Source of the DNA: Sediminibacterium sp.
GTDB taxonomy: Bacteria; Bacteroidota; Bacteroidia; B-17B0; Aurantibacillaceae
Assembly (NCBI GenBank): GCA_030054095.1
Contig: JASGCO010000035.1
Coordinates: forward strand, 1-39,791
DNA length: 39,791 nt
Direction of reading: 5' to 3'
The notes beneath the pieces were generated by a model. The model was not told the DNA's origin. It was given only the letters and a program-made list of their open reading frames with translations, and did no database searches. A program made the translations under genes and the position numbers. Below are positions 1 to 7,971 of this stretch, in pieces; positions within the stretch are counted from its first letter, which is position 1; each line of letters begins with the position of its first letter.

Positions 1-10
1 ACCTTTTTTT

Positions 11-44
11 AAAACCCCCCTTCATCCAATGAAGGGGGGTTTTT
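11..44. terminator. Bidirectional intrinsic terminator
   Basis: A perfect stem pairs AAAACCCCCCTTC (11-23) with GAAGGGGGGTTTT (31-43) around a 7-nt loop, with A-rich sequence on the left and T-rich on the right, so it can stop transcription in both directions. It probably ends a gene lying left of the window. It could also catch read-through from the retron operon, whose last stop codon is 334 nt away. Confidence 0.85.
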
Positions 45-377
45 CGTTTTGTATCCTTTCTGCTGCATGCCCAAAACGGATCAGGGTAATTCATCCAAGA
101 AATCAATCCTGAATCTCAAAAGCAATAACGTTTATTGTAACTGTAACCTAAATAAAATTCTCTGATTACAATCGTCGTACAACATGTAGCCTTTAACAAC
201 TTAATTGAACCAACTCAGTGTTTTAATGAATATGCCAATACAGAAAGTATGACTAATGGATTTTTCAAAATAAGGGATTTTTAAAGATTAATCCCAACAG
301 AATGGAAGGCTGTTTAAGTATTTATACAGCGTACTAAGTAAATGATCTTGGAACCTGAGTTACCTGATATTTTAAAA
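45..377. other. Gene-free stretch downstream of the retron RT
   Basis: This AT-rich stretch of 333 bp lies between the terminator and the 3' end of the reverse transcriptase gene. I see no credible ORF, tRNA or strong hairpin in it. It could hold the 3' untranslated region of the retron transcript. Confidence 0.5.
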
Positions 378-1892
378 TTACCAGAATTTCCACCATTTTT
401 TGTCACCTTCTTTTTTATGTTCTGAAGAAGGTAAAGGAAAGTCCACTGTTTCGGAATTGGCTTCTGGTTTCACTTTGGCTTTAAAAATAACAGTGTGTTT
501 AAATTGCTGCTGCTTCAAAATGGCATTTACTTTTTCAAGATATTTTTTCCCTTTTGAAGGATCTACCTGAACAATAAAATGCGCATAACCTTTAATGCTG
601 GCTAAAAAATTGGGGGCATAGTTCCAGTGCCGGCCTTCTATGCCCTTTTTTTCAACCTGATGTAGCATAGCGCGAAAGCGTTTAAGTTTATTTTTATCGA
701 CCGACAGTTTTTTATTTACCACAATACCGGTTACTTCCTGTTTACTGTTTTTGCGCTGTATTTTCAACTTATCGGGGTGAATACTAAATCCCTCATCTTT
801 TATGGTCTTTTTTACAAACCCCAAAAAGCGTTTAAAATTGGCGGGTTCATAGGTATCGCACGAAAAACTTAAATCATCGGCATAGCGTGTATAAACAAAA
901 CCGTATTTTTTAGCTAAACCAGCAAAGCGGGCATCCAGGCGCCTGCATAAATAATTAGTAATAGCCGGACTGGTGGGGGCGCCTTGTGGTAAAGCCCGGG
1001 GGCCGGTTTTTACAAAGTAGGTTTTACCGTCGAGCATCACTTCTTCCATTTCCGATTCGGTGCAGATGAGAGCCAGCAGGCTGGCTAATTTTTCGTTGTA
1101 CCCCAGGCCTTTAAACATGCCTTTTACACGGGGATAATGAACGGAAGGAAAGAAATCTTTCAGATCAATATTAATAAGTATGGCTTTATTTAAGTGCGGT
1201 GTGGCATTACTGATGATGGATTTGGTTTTTGCAAATCCATGCGCGTTAGTATGCACCGGGAGTTTGTTGAGCAGTTGCGTCAATATCCAGTATTGCGCGG
1301 TTTTTAAGCGGGGCATGGGAGCCGAAATATTCCGGAATCCACCTGTTTTTTTAGGTATTTGAAATTGTTTGTAATGGCTGACACGGCTTACGGTACGGTG
1401 ATAAGACAGGAAACGTAATTCCGCCAGGCTAATGTTCATGTGTTGCGCCAATTGTTCAGCGGTGTGAAGTTCGGGTAACGCGAAACGTTTCAACTTTTCA
1501 GGATCGCTGATGGTGGTATTGGCCAGTCCTTTCGAAACACCTTCGCCAAGATAAATAATGTCTTTGGCCTTTTGTTCCTGCCATTGCTGTGCTTTTTGTT
1601 TCTTTTTTTCTTCGCGCAGGCGTTTGTTTTCGGCAATTTTTTCGCGCGATTTTTGCAAACGTTCGGCACGCATGGCTTTTAAAGCGGCCTCTTTGTTCAT
1701 GTATTTGCGCTGCTTTTCGAGCAAGGCATATAACTCTTTACTGAGTTCAGCTTCTTTTAAAATTAAGGCTTCCGGAACGCTGGGTGGTTGCCCGTCGCTT
1801 TCTTTCCAAAAGCCGAATTTTTTCATTTCCTCAAGAATCACAGCGTCCTTGGTGGAATTTTTTACTCTATCGTATATTTCCTGGCGATTCAC
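378..1892 (-). CDS. Retron reverse transcriptase with long N-terminal extension
   Basis: This 504-residue protein is a retron-type reverse transcriptase. It should prime from a 2'-OH in its own non-coding RNA and copy the msd into msDNA. The RT core spans about residues 170-450. First catalytic Asp is D243 in IDLKDFFPS; LPQGAPTSP lies at 301-309 and the YADD box at 337-340. Two retron-specific signatures are present: NAxxH (N229-H233) and VTG (387-389). Residues about 45-110 are very rich in Lys, Glu, Arg and Gln and look like a coiled coil or long helix; most retron RTs lack such an extension. The C-terminus ends in a Trp/Lys patch (WWKFW). The start is GTG at 1892, 15 nt past the a2 repeat of the ncRNA; no ATG fits better. 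It is the last gene of the WGR-SWIM-ncRNA-RT operon. A group II intron protein is unlikely because no maturase or intron RNA is visible. Confidence 0.95.
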   Translation of the reverse strand: MNRQEIYDRVKNSTKDAVILEEMKKFGFWKESDGQPPSVPEALILKEAELSKELYALLEKQRKYMNKEAALKAMRAERLQKSREKIAENKRLREEKKKQKAQQWQEQKAKDIIYLGEGVSKGLANTTISDPEKLKRFALPELHTAEQLAQHMNISLAELRFLSYHRTVSRVSHYKQFQIPKKTGGFRNISAPMPRLKTAQYWILTQLLNKLPVHTNAHGFAKTKSIISNATPHLNKAILINIDLKDFFPSVHYPRVKGMFKGLGYNEKLASLLALICTESEMEEVMLDGKTYFVKTGPRALPQGAPTSPAITNYLCRRLDARFAGLAKKYGFVYTRYADDLSFSCDTYEPANFKRFLGFVKKTIKDEGFSIHPDKLKIQRKNSKQEVTGIVVNKKLSVDKNKLKRFRAMLHQVEKKGIEGRHWNYAPNFLASIKGYAHFIVQVDPSKGKKYLEKVNAILKQQQFKHTVIFKAKVKPEANSETVDFPLPSSEHKKEGDKKWWKFW

Positions 1893-1906
1893 GGTGTTTA
1901 AAAAAA

Positions 1907-1918
1907 GGGAAAGACAGT
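1907..1918 (-). repeat. Retron a2 repeat
   Basis: On the minus strand this reads ACTGTCTTTCCC, the exact reverse complement of a1 at 2111-2122. In retron RNAs the a1/a2 duplex places the branch nucleotide next to the template start. It lies 14 nt before the GTG of the reverse transcriptase. Confidence 0.85.
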
Positions 1919-1957
1919 TGTCTTCGTACTACTTGAGGACCGGATTGGTCAACTCAA

Positions 1958-2030
1958 GCAATACGCACCTAGTGTGTTATTTCACTTCCGGGAAGTCTCA
2001 CCGGAAATGACACACTAGGTGCAGTATTGC
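1958..2030 (-). ncRNA. msd hairpin (msDNA template stem)
   Basis: GCAATAC, a bulged T, and the 13-nt GCACCTAGTGTGT on one arm pair with ACACACTAGGTGC and GTATTGC on the other. The stem extends through ATTTC/GAAAT with one mismatch to an apical GC-rich loop region. It covers about 27 pairs in all. The msDNA would carry the plus-strand sequence of this region. There is no T-tract after it, so it is not an intrinsic terminator. Confidence 0.85.
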
Positions 2031-2110
2031 ACAGTAAAGAACAGGCCGGTGATGCGTTACCAGTCTGTGGGCAGGAATGGCGATACACCATTCGGAATGC
2101 AAGGTATTTT

Positions 2111-2122
2111 ACTGTCTTTCCC
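2111..2122 (-). repeat. Retron a1 repeat
   Basis: On the minus strand this reads GGGAAAGACAGT and pairs perfectly with a2 at 1907-1918. It begins 27 nt after the stop codon of the SWIM gene, so the RNA is probably made as part of the operon transcript or from a promoter inside the SWIM gene. Confidence 0.85.
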
Positions 2123-2149
2123 ACTGGGTTTTAATGATGTGTAATGTTA

Positions 2150-3820
2150 CTAAAAAATGTTTAATAGTTTTTGAAGTGTTGATTCTTTTTCTTTATGCCT
2201 GATGTTCAGCGCAATGATGTGTTCACAAGGGCCTTTAAACAGCTTGTTTTGCTGGTAAAAGTTACAGGTACATTTTGCCGAGGCAATGCCTTCGTCTTTG
2301 TTGTAATTAATTTCTGTTTCGTATTTTTTGTCTTTGTGAGTTACTTCCGCTTTTACTTTTTTATTGCCATTTTCCAGAACTTCCTGCTGGCGTATAGTTA
2401 CACCGTTGGCATCCGCTATTATTCTGGCCCGTTCTTCGCGTTCGTTAACAAAACGGAGTTTGCTGCTATCAATCGGATCGCGGCTGAGTTCACGGATACG
2501 GTACACACGTTTATTGAGGTCGTACATGGCTTTTCCCGATTGTGCAAACAGGGTAAAGGCACTCATAATGGTTTTGTTTTCCATATTGAGTTCTTTAGAT
2601 AGCGCATCTATGTGGTTATACCAGGGTTTCCGTAATGTGGTATATACTTTTTGCATGGTCATGGTATCTACAGCTTCACGTGGGGCCATTAAATCAAAAT
2701 TACCCTGAGCCGACCAGTCATTGGCCGTCCAGCCCGATAAACCCAATGTAAAACTCATATCGCCCATGTCGGCAATAAAAAACGAAGGCATACCTGTTCC
2801 AAGAAACATGGCTTTAAACGTTTTGGTAACCGGAATCAGGCGCTCGAGTTGCAGGATACGCCTTCGCCCCCACATGCGTACTTCATGCGCCTGTGTGCCT
2901 GTGTAAACAGAGCGGGGGCATTCGAGTATAAAATTCCAGGGTTCAAATACAATTTTTAAGGGTTGCCCGGGTTCGAACTGAAACCGCAGTGAGCGTGGGC
3001 TGCTTTGTTCTTTTTTGCGTTTCAGGTAAAAGCAGATGTTATACACATCCATAGGATGTAAATCAATTTCGATGCCCTGAAGCATCATGGCGGCGTTTAC
3101 TTGTAATAAGCCCCTTACCCAGGTTTCCGGTACATCAATTTTCAGTTCTTTAAAGGCCTCCTGTTCACCGGTGCTCACTTCAAAGCCTCCCGGATCTACT
3201 ACAAATTTGGTTTCCTTGTAATCTCTTATTTTCTGAAATTCATCGTACAGGGCTGATGAGTAATCAATATTAGTGGTGCCGCATTCAAAGTCGTTTATTT
3301 TGGTAAATACTTCGTAACTGCAGCTAAGGCGACCGTACGAGGATTCATCTTTACTGAAGCATTCAAAAAATAATTCGTCGGGATGTATGGTAATGATGGG
3401 ATCGAGTACAATCCACATATCCCGGTCGGTTTTGTAGATGTGATCGAAGTATTGCCGCTTGGCCTTGTTGAAGGGCTCCATCACTTTTTCTTTCTGGTTG
3501 CGAACCGAGTTCAGCTCTTTGCGCAAGGCATCTGCCTGTCCGCCCAGGTCATCGGCGGTTTTCATGTATTCCGCCAGCCAGATAGCTTCCTGTTCAGCGG
3601 CCCAGGCTTTATAATCGGTTTTATCTTTGGGTTTGAACCGGAAATCGGAAACAACAATATCGTGTAAGGCGGAAATGGCTTCGCGGAAAGGGATGTGTTT
3701 GTTTAATGACCCATTAAAAAAAGTAGGTTCACGTGTTACATCCGGCGAAAAGCTCATCTCGGTAGAGTTGGCGCTATGACGCACATTGGTGTCGCCTTTA
3801 AATTTATAATCAAACAGCAT
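2150..3820 (-). CDS. SWIM zinc-finger protein of the retron system
   Basis: This 556-residue protein ends in a SWIM zinc finger: C517-x-C519, 12 residues, then C532-x-H534, close to the C-terminus. SWIM fingers bind nucleic acid or protein partners. The rest has no motif I can name; residues 70-125 look helical and charged, and the middle is mixed alpha/beta. I chose ATG 3820, which overlaps the end of the WGR gene by 11 nt (ATGCTGTTTGA). The frame stays open to 3976, but that would add 52 residues running through the WGR gene's coding sequence, with composition unlike the rest. The overlap implies translational coupling. As I recall, type XIII retrons carry a winged-helix SWIM protein; the SWIM finger is seen here, a winged helix is not evident to me. 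It is probably an accessory or effector that senses msDNA/RNA state. Confidence 0.88.
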   Translation of the reverse strand: MLFDYKFKGDTNVRHSANSTEMSFSPDVTREPTFFNGSLNKHIPFREAISALHDIVVSDFRFKPKDKTDYKAWAAEQEAIWLAEYMKTADDLGGQADALRKELNSVRNQKEKVMEPFNKAKRQYFDHIYKTDRDMWIVLDPIITIHPDELFFECFSKDESSYGRLSCSYEVFTKINDFECGTTNIDYSSALYDEFQKIRDYKETKFVVDPGGFEVSTGEQEAFKELKIDVPETWVRGLLQVNAAMMLQGIEIDLHPMDVYNICFYLKRKKEQSSPRSLRFQFEPGQPLKIVFEPWNFILECPRSVYTGTQAHEVRMWGRRRILQLERLIPVTKTFKAMFLGTGMPSFFIADMGDMSFTLGLSGWTANDWSAQGNFDLMAPREAVDTMTMQKVYTTLRKPWYNHIDALSKELNMENKTIMSAFTLFAQSGKAMYDLNKRVYRIRELSRDPIDSSKLRFVNEREERARIIADANGVTIRQQEVLENGNKKVKAEVTHKDKKYETEINYNKDEGIASAKCTCNFYQQNKLFKGPCEHIIALNIRHKEKESTLQKLLNIF

Positions 3821-6800
3821 GTGAACGTTTTTGAGGTGAATAAACCGGTAAGGATTTTGTCTTAAGTAAACTGCTGACCGATGGATAACGTTTGGTAAGG
3901 TGCAACATGGCTTCAATATAAAGGGCTTTATCCTGCACAGATGCGGTGGCCGACATACGGTTAAAAATCCCCGCAATTAATACCGCGTTTTGTTCATTTT
4001 GTAAAGCCTCGTGCCGTAAGAGTTCAATGGCACGGAGTTTAGCGGTGCGCCCTTTATTTACCTGAGAGAGTAAGGTGATCAGGAATCCCTGTAGTTTTTG
4101 TAATACTTCGCCATTGCCTTTGGCGTATTGTTCTAAAAAGCCTGATGCGAATAACTGCATACGACTATCAGGATGCTGACTGAGTTTTAAGAGGTAGTCG
4201 AACCCATCGTCTTGTTTAAACCAGGTAGTGATCATCTCGCGGCCAAATGCCTGCACATCGGGCTTAAGACTATCGCACAACGCAATAAACAATTCTGGTG
4301 TCCAGTCGCTATCGGTAAAGTGGGTTTTAAAAAATGCAAAGGCAAATTGCCGTACCTCTTCCCAAAGGCTATCGGCCAGCATGATGCTGTCTTTTTTAGC
4401 TTGTTTAACGGTTTCGGTCTGCGCTTCAAAGTAGCGGATGACGAACTCGCGGTTTTTTAACAGATTGGAGTTACCTATACTTACAACATCTTTTACTTGC
4501 AGCTCAGTTACCGGGATATATTGTTCCAGGAGCATATTCCCTAATTCCTGAGCCGCTATATAACGGGAGGTGCATAAACTCAGCACTTTTTTTACTTCCG
4601 CTTTTTGCAGATAGGGGAGTAGTTTTACTGTGATCAGTTGCAGAATGTCAGCATGAAGACCTTCGTGTTTTTCTTTAACGGTTAATACGGGAATAAAGAG
4701 GTTAGCCAGACTATAACCCGCATCCGGATCGGCCTGCAATAACTTATCAATTAATTTTTGAGAGGCTTGCCGTACATCCTGTAATGGCGATAAACACAAA
4801 CTTAATACCAGACTCTGTTTCTCTTTAATAGCCAAAGGTTCCAGCTGGTTGAGTAAATCAATGGCTGCCGATCTGGCCATGCCATTGTCTGATTGCAGTA
4901 AAGCAAAAATTGTTTTATCCTGAACTTCTGAAGGGGCTAAACGGCGTAACACCAGTAACCGGGCGCCTAGCCCCTGAATTGCGGAATTTGGATGCAGCAA
5001 CAAATTAAACAGTGTTTGTGCTTCGAGGTGCATCACCGAATCCGGAAGAACCGATTCAATGACTTGTGTTAAGGACTGAATGTAATCCGTTTCAGTAATC
5101 AGGCGCTGTTCGTTTAATGTCAGCAGCAAGGTATCCATTACATCTTGCTGGGTTTTTCTTTCGGCAGGATGCGCCTGCAGGAATAATTGTAGCCAGCGGT
5201 GATTGGATGTATTTGAATGGCATACTATTCCGGAAATCAGTTCGACATGGTTACAAAACAACTTCGCGTTTTGCTGAATACTGTTTTGTGCAAACAAGCG
5301 GGCCTCTTCGAGTTTACTAATTAGTAAGGCTATGAGCAGGGGCACATCGGTAACCGTATGTCCCAATAATTCTTTAATAAGCGAGAAGCCCCATGTTTGA
5401 ACTTTAAGTGAAGGGCTTTGAACAAAACCAATAAGGTGAGCAGACGTAATGTTGGTTTTAAACGCCGCATTGTTTTCAAAAACAAACAGGGCAAAATCGG
5501 CCACCTTTTCGCACCGGCTTTGGGATAATAAACGAATGATGTCGTCAGGCGCGTTATTCCATAGTTTGGCAAATGCCTCTTCGCGTACTTGTATGAAATC
5601 TGCTCCGGGTTCATACGGTGCTACACAGCGCCAGCGCCCTGAAGCGCGATGATAGGTATAACGCGTACTATTGGCGTACAAAATGTAATTAAACGCTTTG
5701 TAATGATAATACACATCATGCCAGGTAATGGTTTGGGTACTTACGTAGCTTCTGGTTTCGCTATTATAGAAATACCCGTAATCTACTTGTTTATAAGGAG
5801 AGGGCTTTTCTTTTTCGTCATTGAAACATAATAAAATATCAGTGGCGTACTTGGTGTAAAGAGGAGAGGCTTGCTCACCTAACTTTCGTAAATCGCGCAT
5901 AATGCGCCGTGCGAAATATGCTTTGGTGAGTTTAGAAAATGCCAGGGTGCTGTCTTCGCGTTTCAGTATTTCTGAAACATTACGCCATTGTCCGTCAAAG
6001 TAATCGTAGCGTTGCGTAAAATTGTGCCGGGCTTCTTCTAATAGTTTGGCAATGCGTCCATACACTTCCGTATCATTCAGCATCTGGCTGATTTTAAAAA
6101 TACCGCGCAGGTATTTAAAATAGCCCGCTTTTACCGGAATGGATGCCAGCATATCGCAAAAGAATGGACGAAGACGCTTGTCTTTTAACGAAACAAAATA
6201 AAACGGAATTAAAAAACTACCAGCCTGCTTAAGGGTTCCTCCGGTTAAATCATTCAGGTAAGTTTTCAAAAAATCATCGTTGGAAGCAATCGCTTGTTTT
6301 AAACCGTTTGGCAAAGCTTCAAAATGGCGTTTAATCAATTCTGGATGATCGCTTTCTGCCGAAACATTTAACAGTGCCGCTTGAGCAAGGTGAATCAGGT
6401 GAGGAGGATGCTTTTCTCTGGTAATGTCTTCAAGAAAAGCCTGAGCTTTTGGATCGCCCAGTCTTCCCAACGTCCAAATGCAGGAATAGAGTAGAAGCGG
6501 ATCGGTTTTATTAACCACTTTGGGAATAAGCGACGCAGCATCTTCTATCCCAAGTTCACCTGCCCGCCAAACGATGCGGGATAGGGGCCAGGTTTCGTGA
6601 TCTTCGCCATTGGCGGCCGCTTTTAAAAGTTTAACAATGGTTTTATGCCGTTTCTCTTTCCCTGGTTCTGTTTTAGTTCTTACAAAGTCGTCTCTGAACT
6701 GCGGGTTTTCGCCTTCGCCTTTATAGCCTTTTTTACGCTTTTCGTTTTCGAGTTGCGAAAACAGTTTTTCCGCTTCGGTAAGGTTTACCGGGAACACGGT

Positions 6801-6950
6801 TTTAGTACCTTCTTTTAATGCAGCCCCCCGCCTGCCAAAACGAAAATTTACCACGTAAGCATCGGGGCCGCTTTCCAGTAAATCAATTTCGTAAACCTTA
6901 TCAGAAGTATCTTCCTGTAAAAAGAGTTGTATAGATTTAATGCGTTTCAA
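3810..6950 (-). CDS. WGR-domain HEAT/ARM-repeat protein of the retron system
   Basis: This 1046-residue protein opens with a WGR-like domain (about residues 1-85). The hallmark motif reads F38-G39-R40, with Phe in place of Trp, in the context NFRFGRRG. WGR domains bind nucleic acid in PARP2-type proteins. From about residue 95 to 1000 the sequence is a long run of amphipathic helical repeats with Leu/Ala spacing typical of HEAT or armadillo solenoids, for example around 130-200, 480-560 and 640-720. No nuclease, ATPase or toxin motif was recognised. It is the first gene of the retron operon, starting at ATG 6950, and overlaps the SWIM gene by 11 nt. The gene set WGR/ARM + SWIM + RT fits a type XIII retron as I recall it. 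An independent WGR-HEAT protein with no link to the RT is possible but unlikely given the overlap. Confidence 0.88.
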   Translation of the reverse strand: MKRIKSIQLFLQEDTSDKVYEIDLLESGPDAYVVNFRFGRRGAALKEGTKTVFPVNLTEAEKLFSQLENEKRKKGYKGEGENPQFRDDFVRTKTEPGKEKRHKTIVKLLKAAANGEDHETWPLSRIVWRAGELGIEDAASLIPKVVNKTDPLLLYSCIWTLGRLGDPKAQAFLEDITREKHPPHLIHLAQAALLNVSAESDHPELIKRHFEALPNGLKQAIASNDDFLKTYLNDLTGGTLKQAGSFLIPFYFVSLKDKRLRPFFCDMLASIPVKAGYFKYLRGIFKISQMLNDTEVYGRIAKLLEEARHNFTQRYDYFDGQWRNVSEILKREDSTLAFSKLTKAYFARRIMRDLRKLGEQASPLYTKYATDILLCFNDEKEKPSPYKQVDYGYFYNSETRSYVSTQTITWHDVYYHYKAFNYILYANSTRYTYHRASGRWRCVAPYEPGADFIQVREEAFAKLWNNAPDDIIRLLSQSRCEKVADFALFVFENNAAFKTNITSAHLIGFVQSPSLKVQTWGFSLIKELLGHTVTDVPLLIALLISKLEEARLFAQNSIQQNAKLFCNHVELISGIVCHSNTSNHRWLQLFLQAHPAERKTQQDVMDTLLLTLNEQRLITETDYIQSLTQVIESVLPDSVMHLEAQTLFNLLLHPNSAIQGLGARLLVLRRLAPSEVQDKTIFALLQSDNGMARSAAIDLLNQLEPLAIKEKQSLVLSLCLSPLQDVRQASQKLIDKLLQADPDAGYSLANLFIPVLTVKEKHEGLHADILQLITVKLLPYLQKAEVKKVLSLCTSRYIAAQELGNMLLEQYIPVTELQVKDVVSIGNSNLLKNREFVIRYFEAQTETVKQAKKDSIMLADSLWEEVRQFAFAFFKTHFTDSDWTPELFIALCDSLKPDVQAFGREMITTWFKQDDGFDYLLKLSQHPDSRMQLFASGFLEQYAKGNGEVLQKLQGFLITLLSQVNKGRTAKLRAIELLRHEALQNEQNAVLIAGIFNRMSATASVQDKALYIEAMLHLTKRYPSVSSLLKTKSLPVYSPQKRSHAV

Positions 6951-6972
6951 ACGAAAAAGTTTTGTTACAGAG

Positions 6973-6980
6973 CGAATATA
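6973..6980 (-). promoter_or_regulatory. Candidate -7 element of the retron operon
   Basis: The minus strand reads TATATTCG here, one mismatch from the Bacteroidota TAnnTTTG element, about 22 nt before the ATG of the WGR gene. I see no convincing TTG -33 element at the right spacing, so this is tentative. Confidence 0.3.
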
Positions 6981-7209
6981 GGAAAAGAACTTTTTACGCG
7001 GGCTTATAAATAGTTTAAGAGTTGTTTTTAGTTGCTAACATACAAAAACAGGAGGCGTTAAAACGGGTTATTTCCTTACGCAGACCAAGTGCCTTAGTGT
7101 AAAACGTAATTATCGTATCTGAAGAAAGGAAAAGCTGAAATATGGTAAAAACAGGTAGTGCCACTTTAATATGTTTTATTATCTTTAGTCGTAGGATTTT
7201 GAACCAAAA

Positions 7210-7623
7210 ATGACCTATACACTACCAGAAGAATATGTTTTTCAGGATTTTACAGAAACCGTTCGGTTCAGGTTGCTGTATAATGGAGTAGTCCATTACA
7301 CTTTTTTAGGGCAAAAGGAAATAGATGAAAGCAGGCACATGGCCAATTATGTTAAATTATGTGATATAGCCGGCCATACAAAAGTGTTATTGTTAGTAGA
7401 TAGTGTTGGTTATCAGAATATTACACCTGAAGCAAAGAGGTTGATTCGTGATTTGGAGCCGGTTGTACTTATTGATAAACGGGCTATTGTCATTAAAACG
7501 CTTGGAGAACGGATTCTTGTTAATTTCTATTTGTCTTTTTATAAGCCAATTATTATAACCAAGGCATTTACAAACTATAAAGAGGCATTAGATTGGCTTT
7601 TGGTCAAAAAGAAGGATGCTTAA
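7210..7623 (+). CDS. Conserved hypothetical protein, SpoIIAA/STAS-like
   Basis: This 137-residue soluble protein has no signal peptide or membrane segment. Its alternating short strands and helices (for example KVLLLVDSVGY around 58-68 and RAIVIKT around 93-99, ending in a helix YKEALDWLL) resemble the SpoIIAA/STAS fold family seen in many Bacteroidota hypothetical proteins. I infer the fold only from pattern and cannot assign a function. It stands alone, divergent from the retron operon, starting at ATG 7210. A promoter-like TATCTTTA lies just upstream. Confidence 0.7.
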   Translation: MTYTLPEEYVFQDFTETVRFRLLYNGVVHYTFLGQKEIDESRHMANYVKLCDIAGHTKVLLLVDSVGYQNITPEAKRLIRDLEPVVLIDKRAIVIKTLGERILVNFYLSFYKPIIITKAFTNYKEALDWLLVKKKDA

Positions 7624-7815
7624 CCCCTTGGTTGACACTGTTTTAAATGTGGATTTTTTAGTGTTGTTTGATTTTGTATTCACTCAATCAGATGACAGGT
7701 TCACTAATTGTAATATACTATTGGCTTTCCAATAATCCCTTTTCATTTTATGTAAAATTAACGTTCGTATAACAACAAATTGTCTTACTTTGCGTTAGTG
7801 ATTAAAATAAATGCT

Positions 7816-7971
7816 ATGAAATCAACTGCTAATAAAAAAAATGATAGTAATAAAATAGGAAGCTATTTGGTTAAATTACGTATTGATAAAAGAACCGTTA
7901 TTATGGTTAGAACGGCGGAAAGTCTTAAAATGTGGAAAAGTAAATACCCGGATGCGGTAGAAGTGCTTTAA
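7816..7971 (+). CDS. Small hypothetical protein (51 aa)
   Basis: This short AT-rich ORF starts at ATG 7816 and encodes 51 residues with no recognised motif. A Lys/Asn-rich start is followed by a possible strand (VKLRIDKRTVIMV) and a helix ending YPDAVEVL. The frame is open to a TTG at 7780, but TACTTTG at 7786-7792 looks like part of a promoter, which favours the ATG. Its stop codon overlaps the stop of the converging glycosyltransferase gene at 7968-7971. It may be real; homologues would settle it. Confidence 0.55.
   Translation: MKSTANKKNDSNKIGSYLVKLRIDKRTVIMVRTAESLKMWKSKYPDAVEVL

Larger units (their letters stand above)
1907..2122 (-). ncRNA. Retron msr-msd non-coding RNA
   Basis: This is the template and primer RNA for the adjacent reverse transcriptase. 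Perfect 12-nt inverted repeats bound it: a1 at 2122-2111 and a2 at 1918-1907. Reading the minus strand after a1, the first G is at 2100, in the context UACCUUG, and is my candidate branch nucleotide. Two msr-like hairpins follow: GAATGG/CCATTC (2093-2088 with 2080-2075) and a 10-bp stem with one mismatch and one G-U pair (2068-2059 with 2050-2041). Then comes the long msd hairpin (2030-1958), followed by a smaller one pairing TTGAG with CTCAA around GACC/GGTC (1957-1933). The order a1, short hairpins, long hairpin, a2, RT gene is the classic retron layout. Ends are set by the repeats; exact transcript ends and msDNA ends are inferred. Confidence 0.9.

Noticed and set aside
378..1892. RT as group II intron maturase, DGR or abortive-infection RT
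   Set aside because: Retron signatures NAxxH and VTG are present; no maturase domain, intron RNA, template/variable repeat pair or Abi-type domain was seen.
1558..2010. Plus-strand ORF of 150 residues antisense to the RT gene
   Set aside because: Low-complexity Phe/Ser/Cys-rich translation, as expected from the antisense of a Lys/Glu-rich coding region; it also runs through the ncRNA.
1958..2030. Long hairpin read as an intrinsic terminator of the SWIM gene
   Set aside because: No U-tract follows on either strand, and the a1/a2 repeats plus the adjacent retron RT explain it as an msd.
3821..3976. N-terminal 52-residue extension of the SWIM protein
   Set aside because: It lies fully within WGR coding sequence in another frame and its Cys/Pro/Arg-rich composition is unlike the rest of the protein.
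7720..7733. ATTGG/CCAAT small hairpin before the 51-residue ORF
   Set aside because: Only five base pairs with no conserved context; expected by chance in AT-rich sequence.
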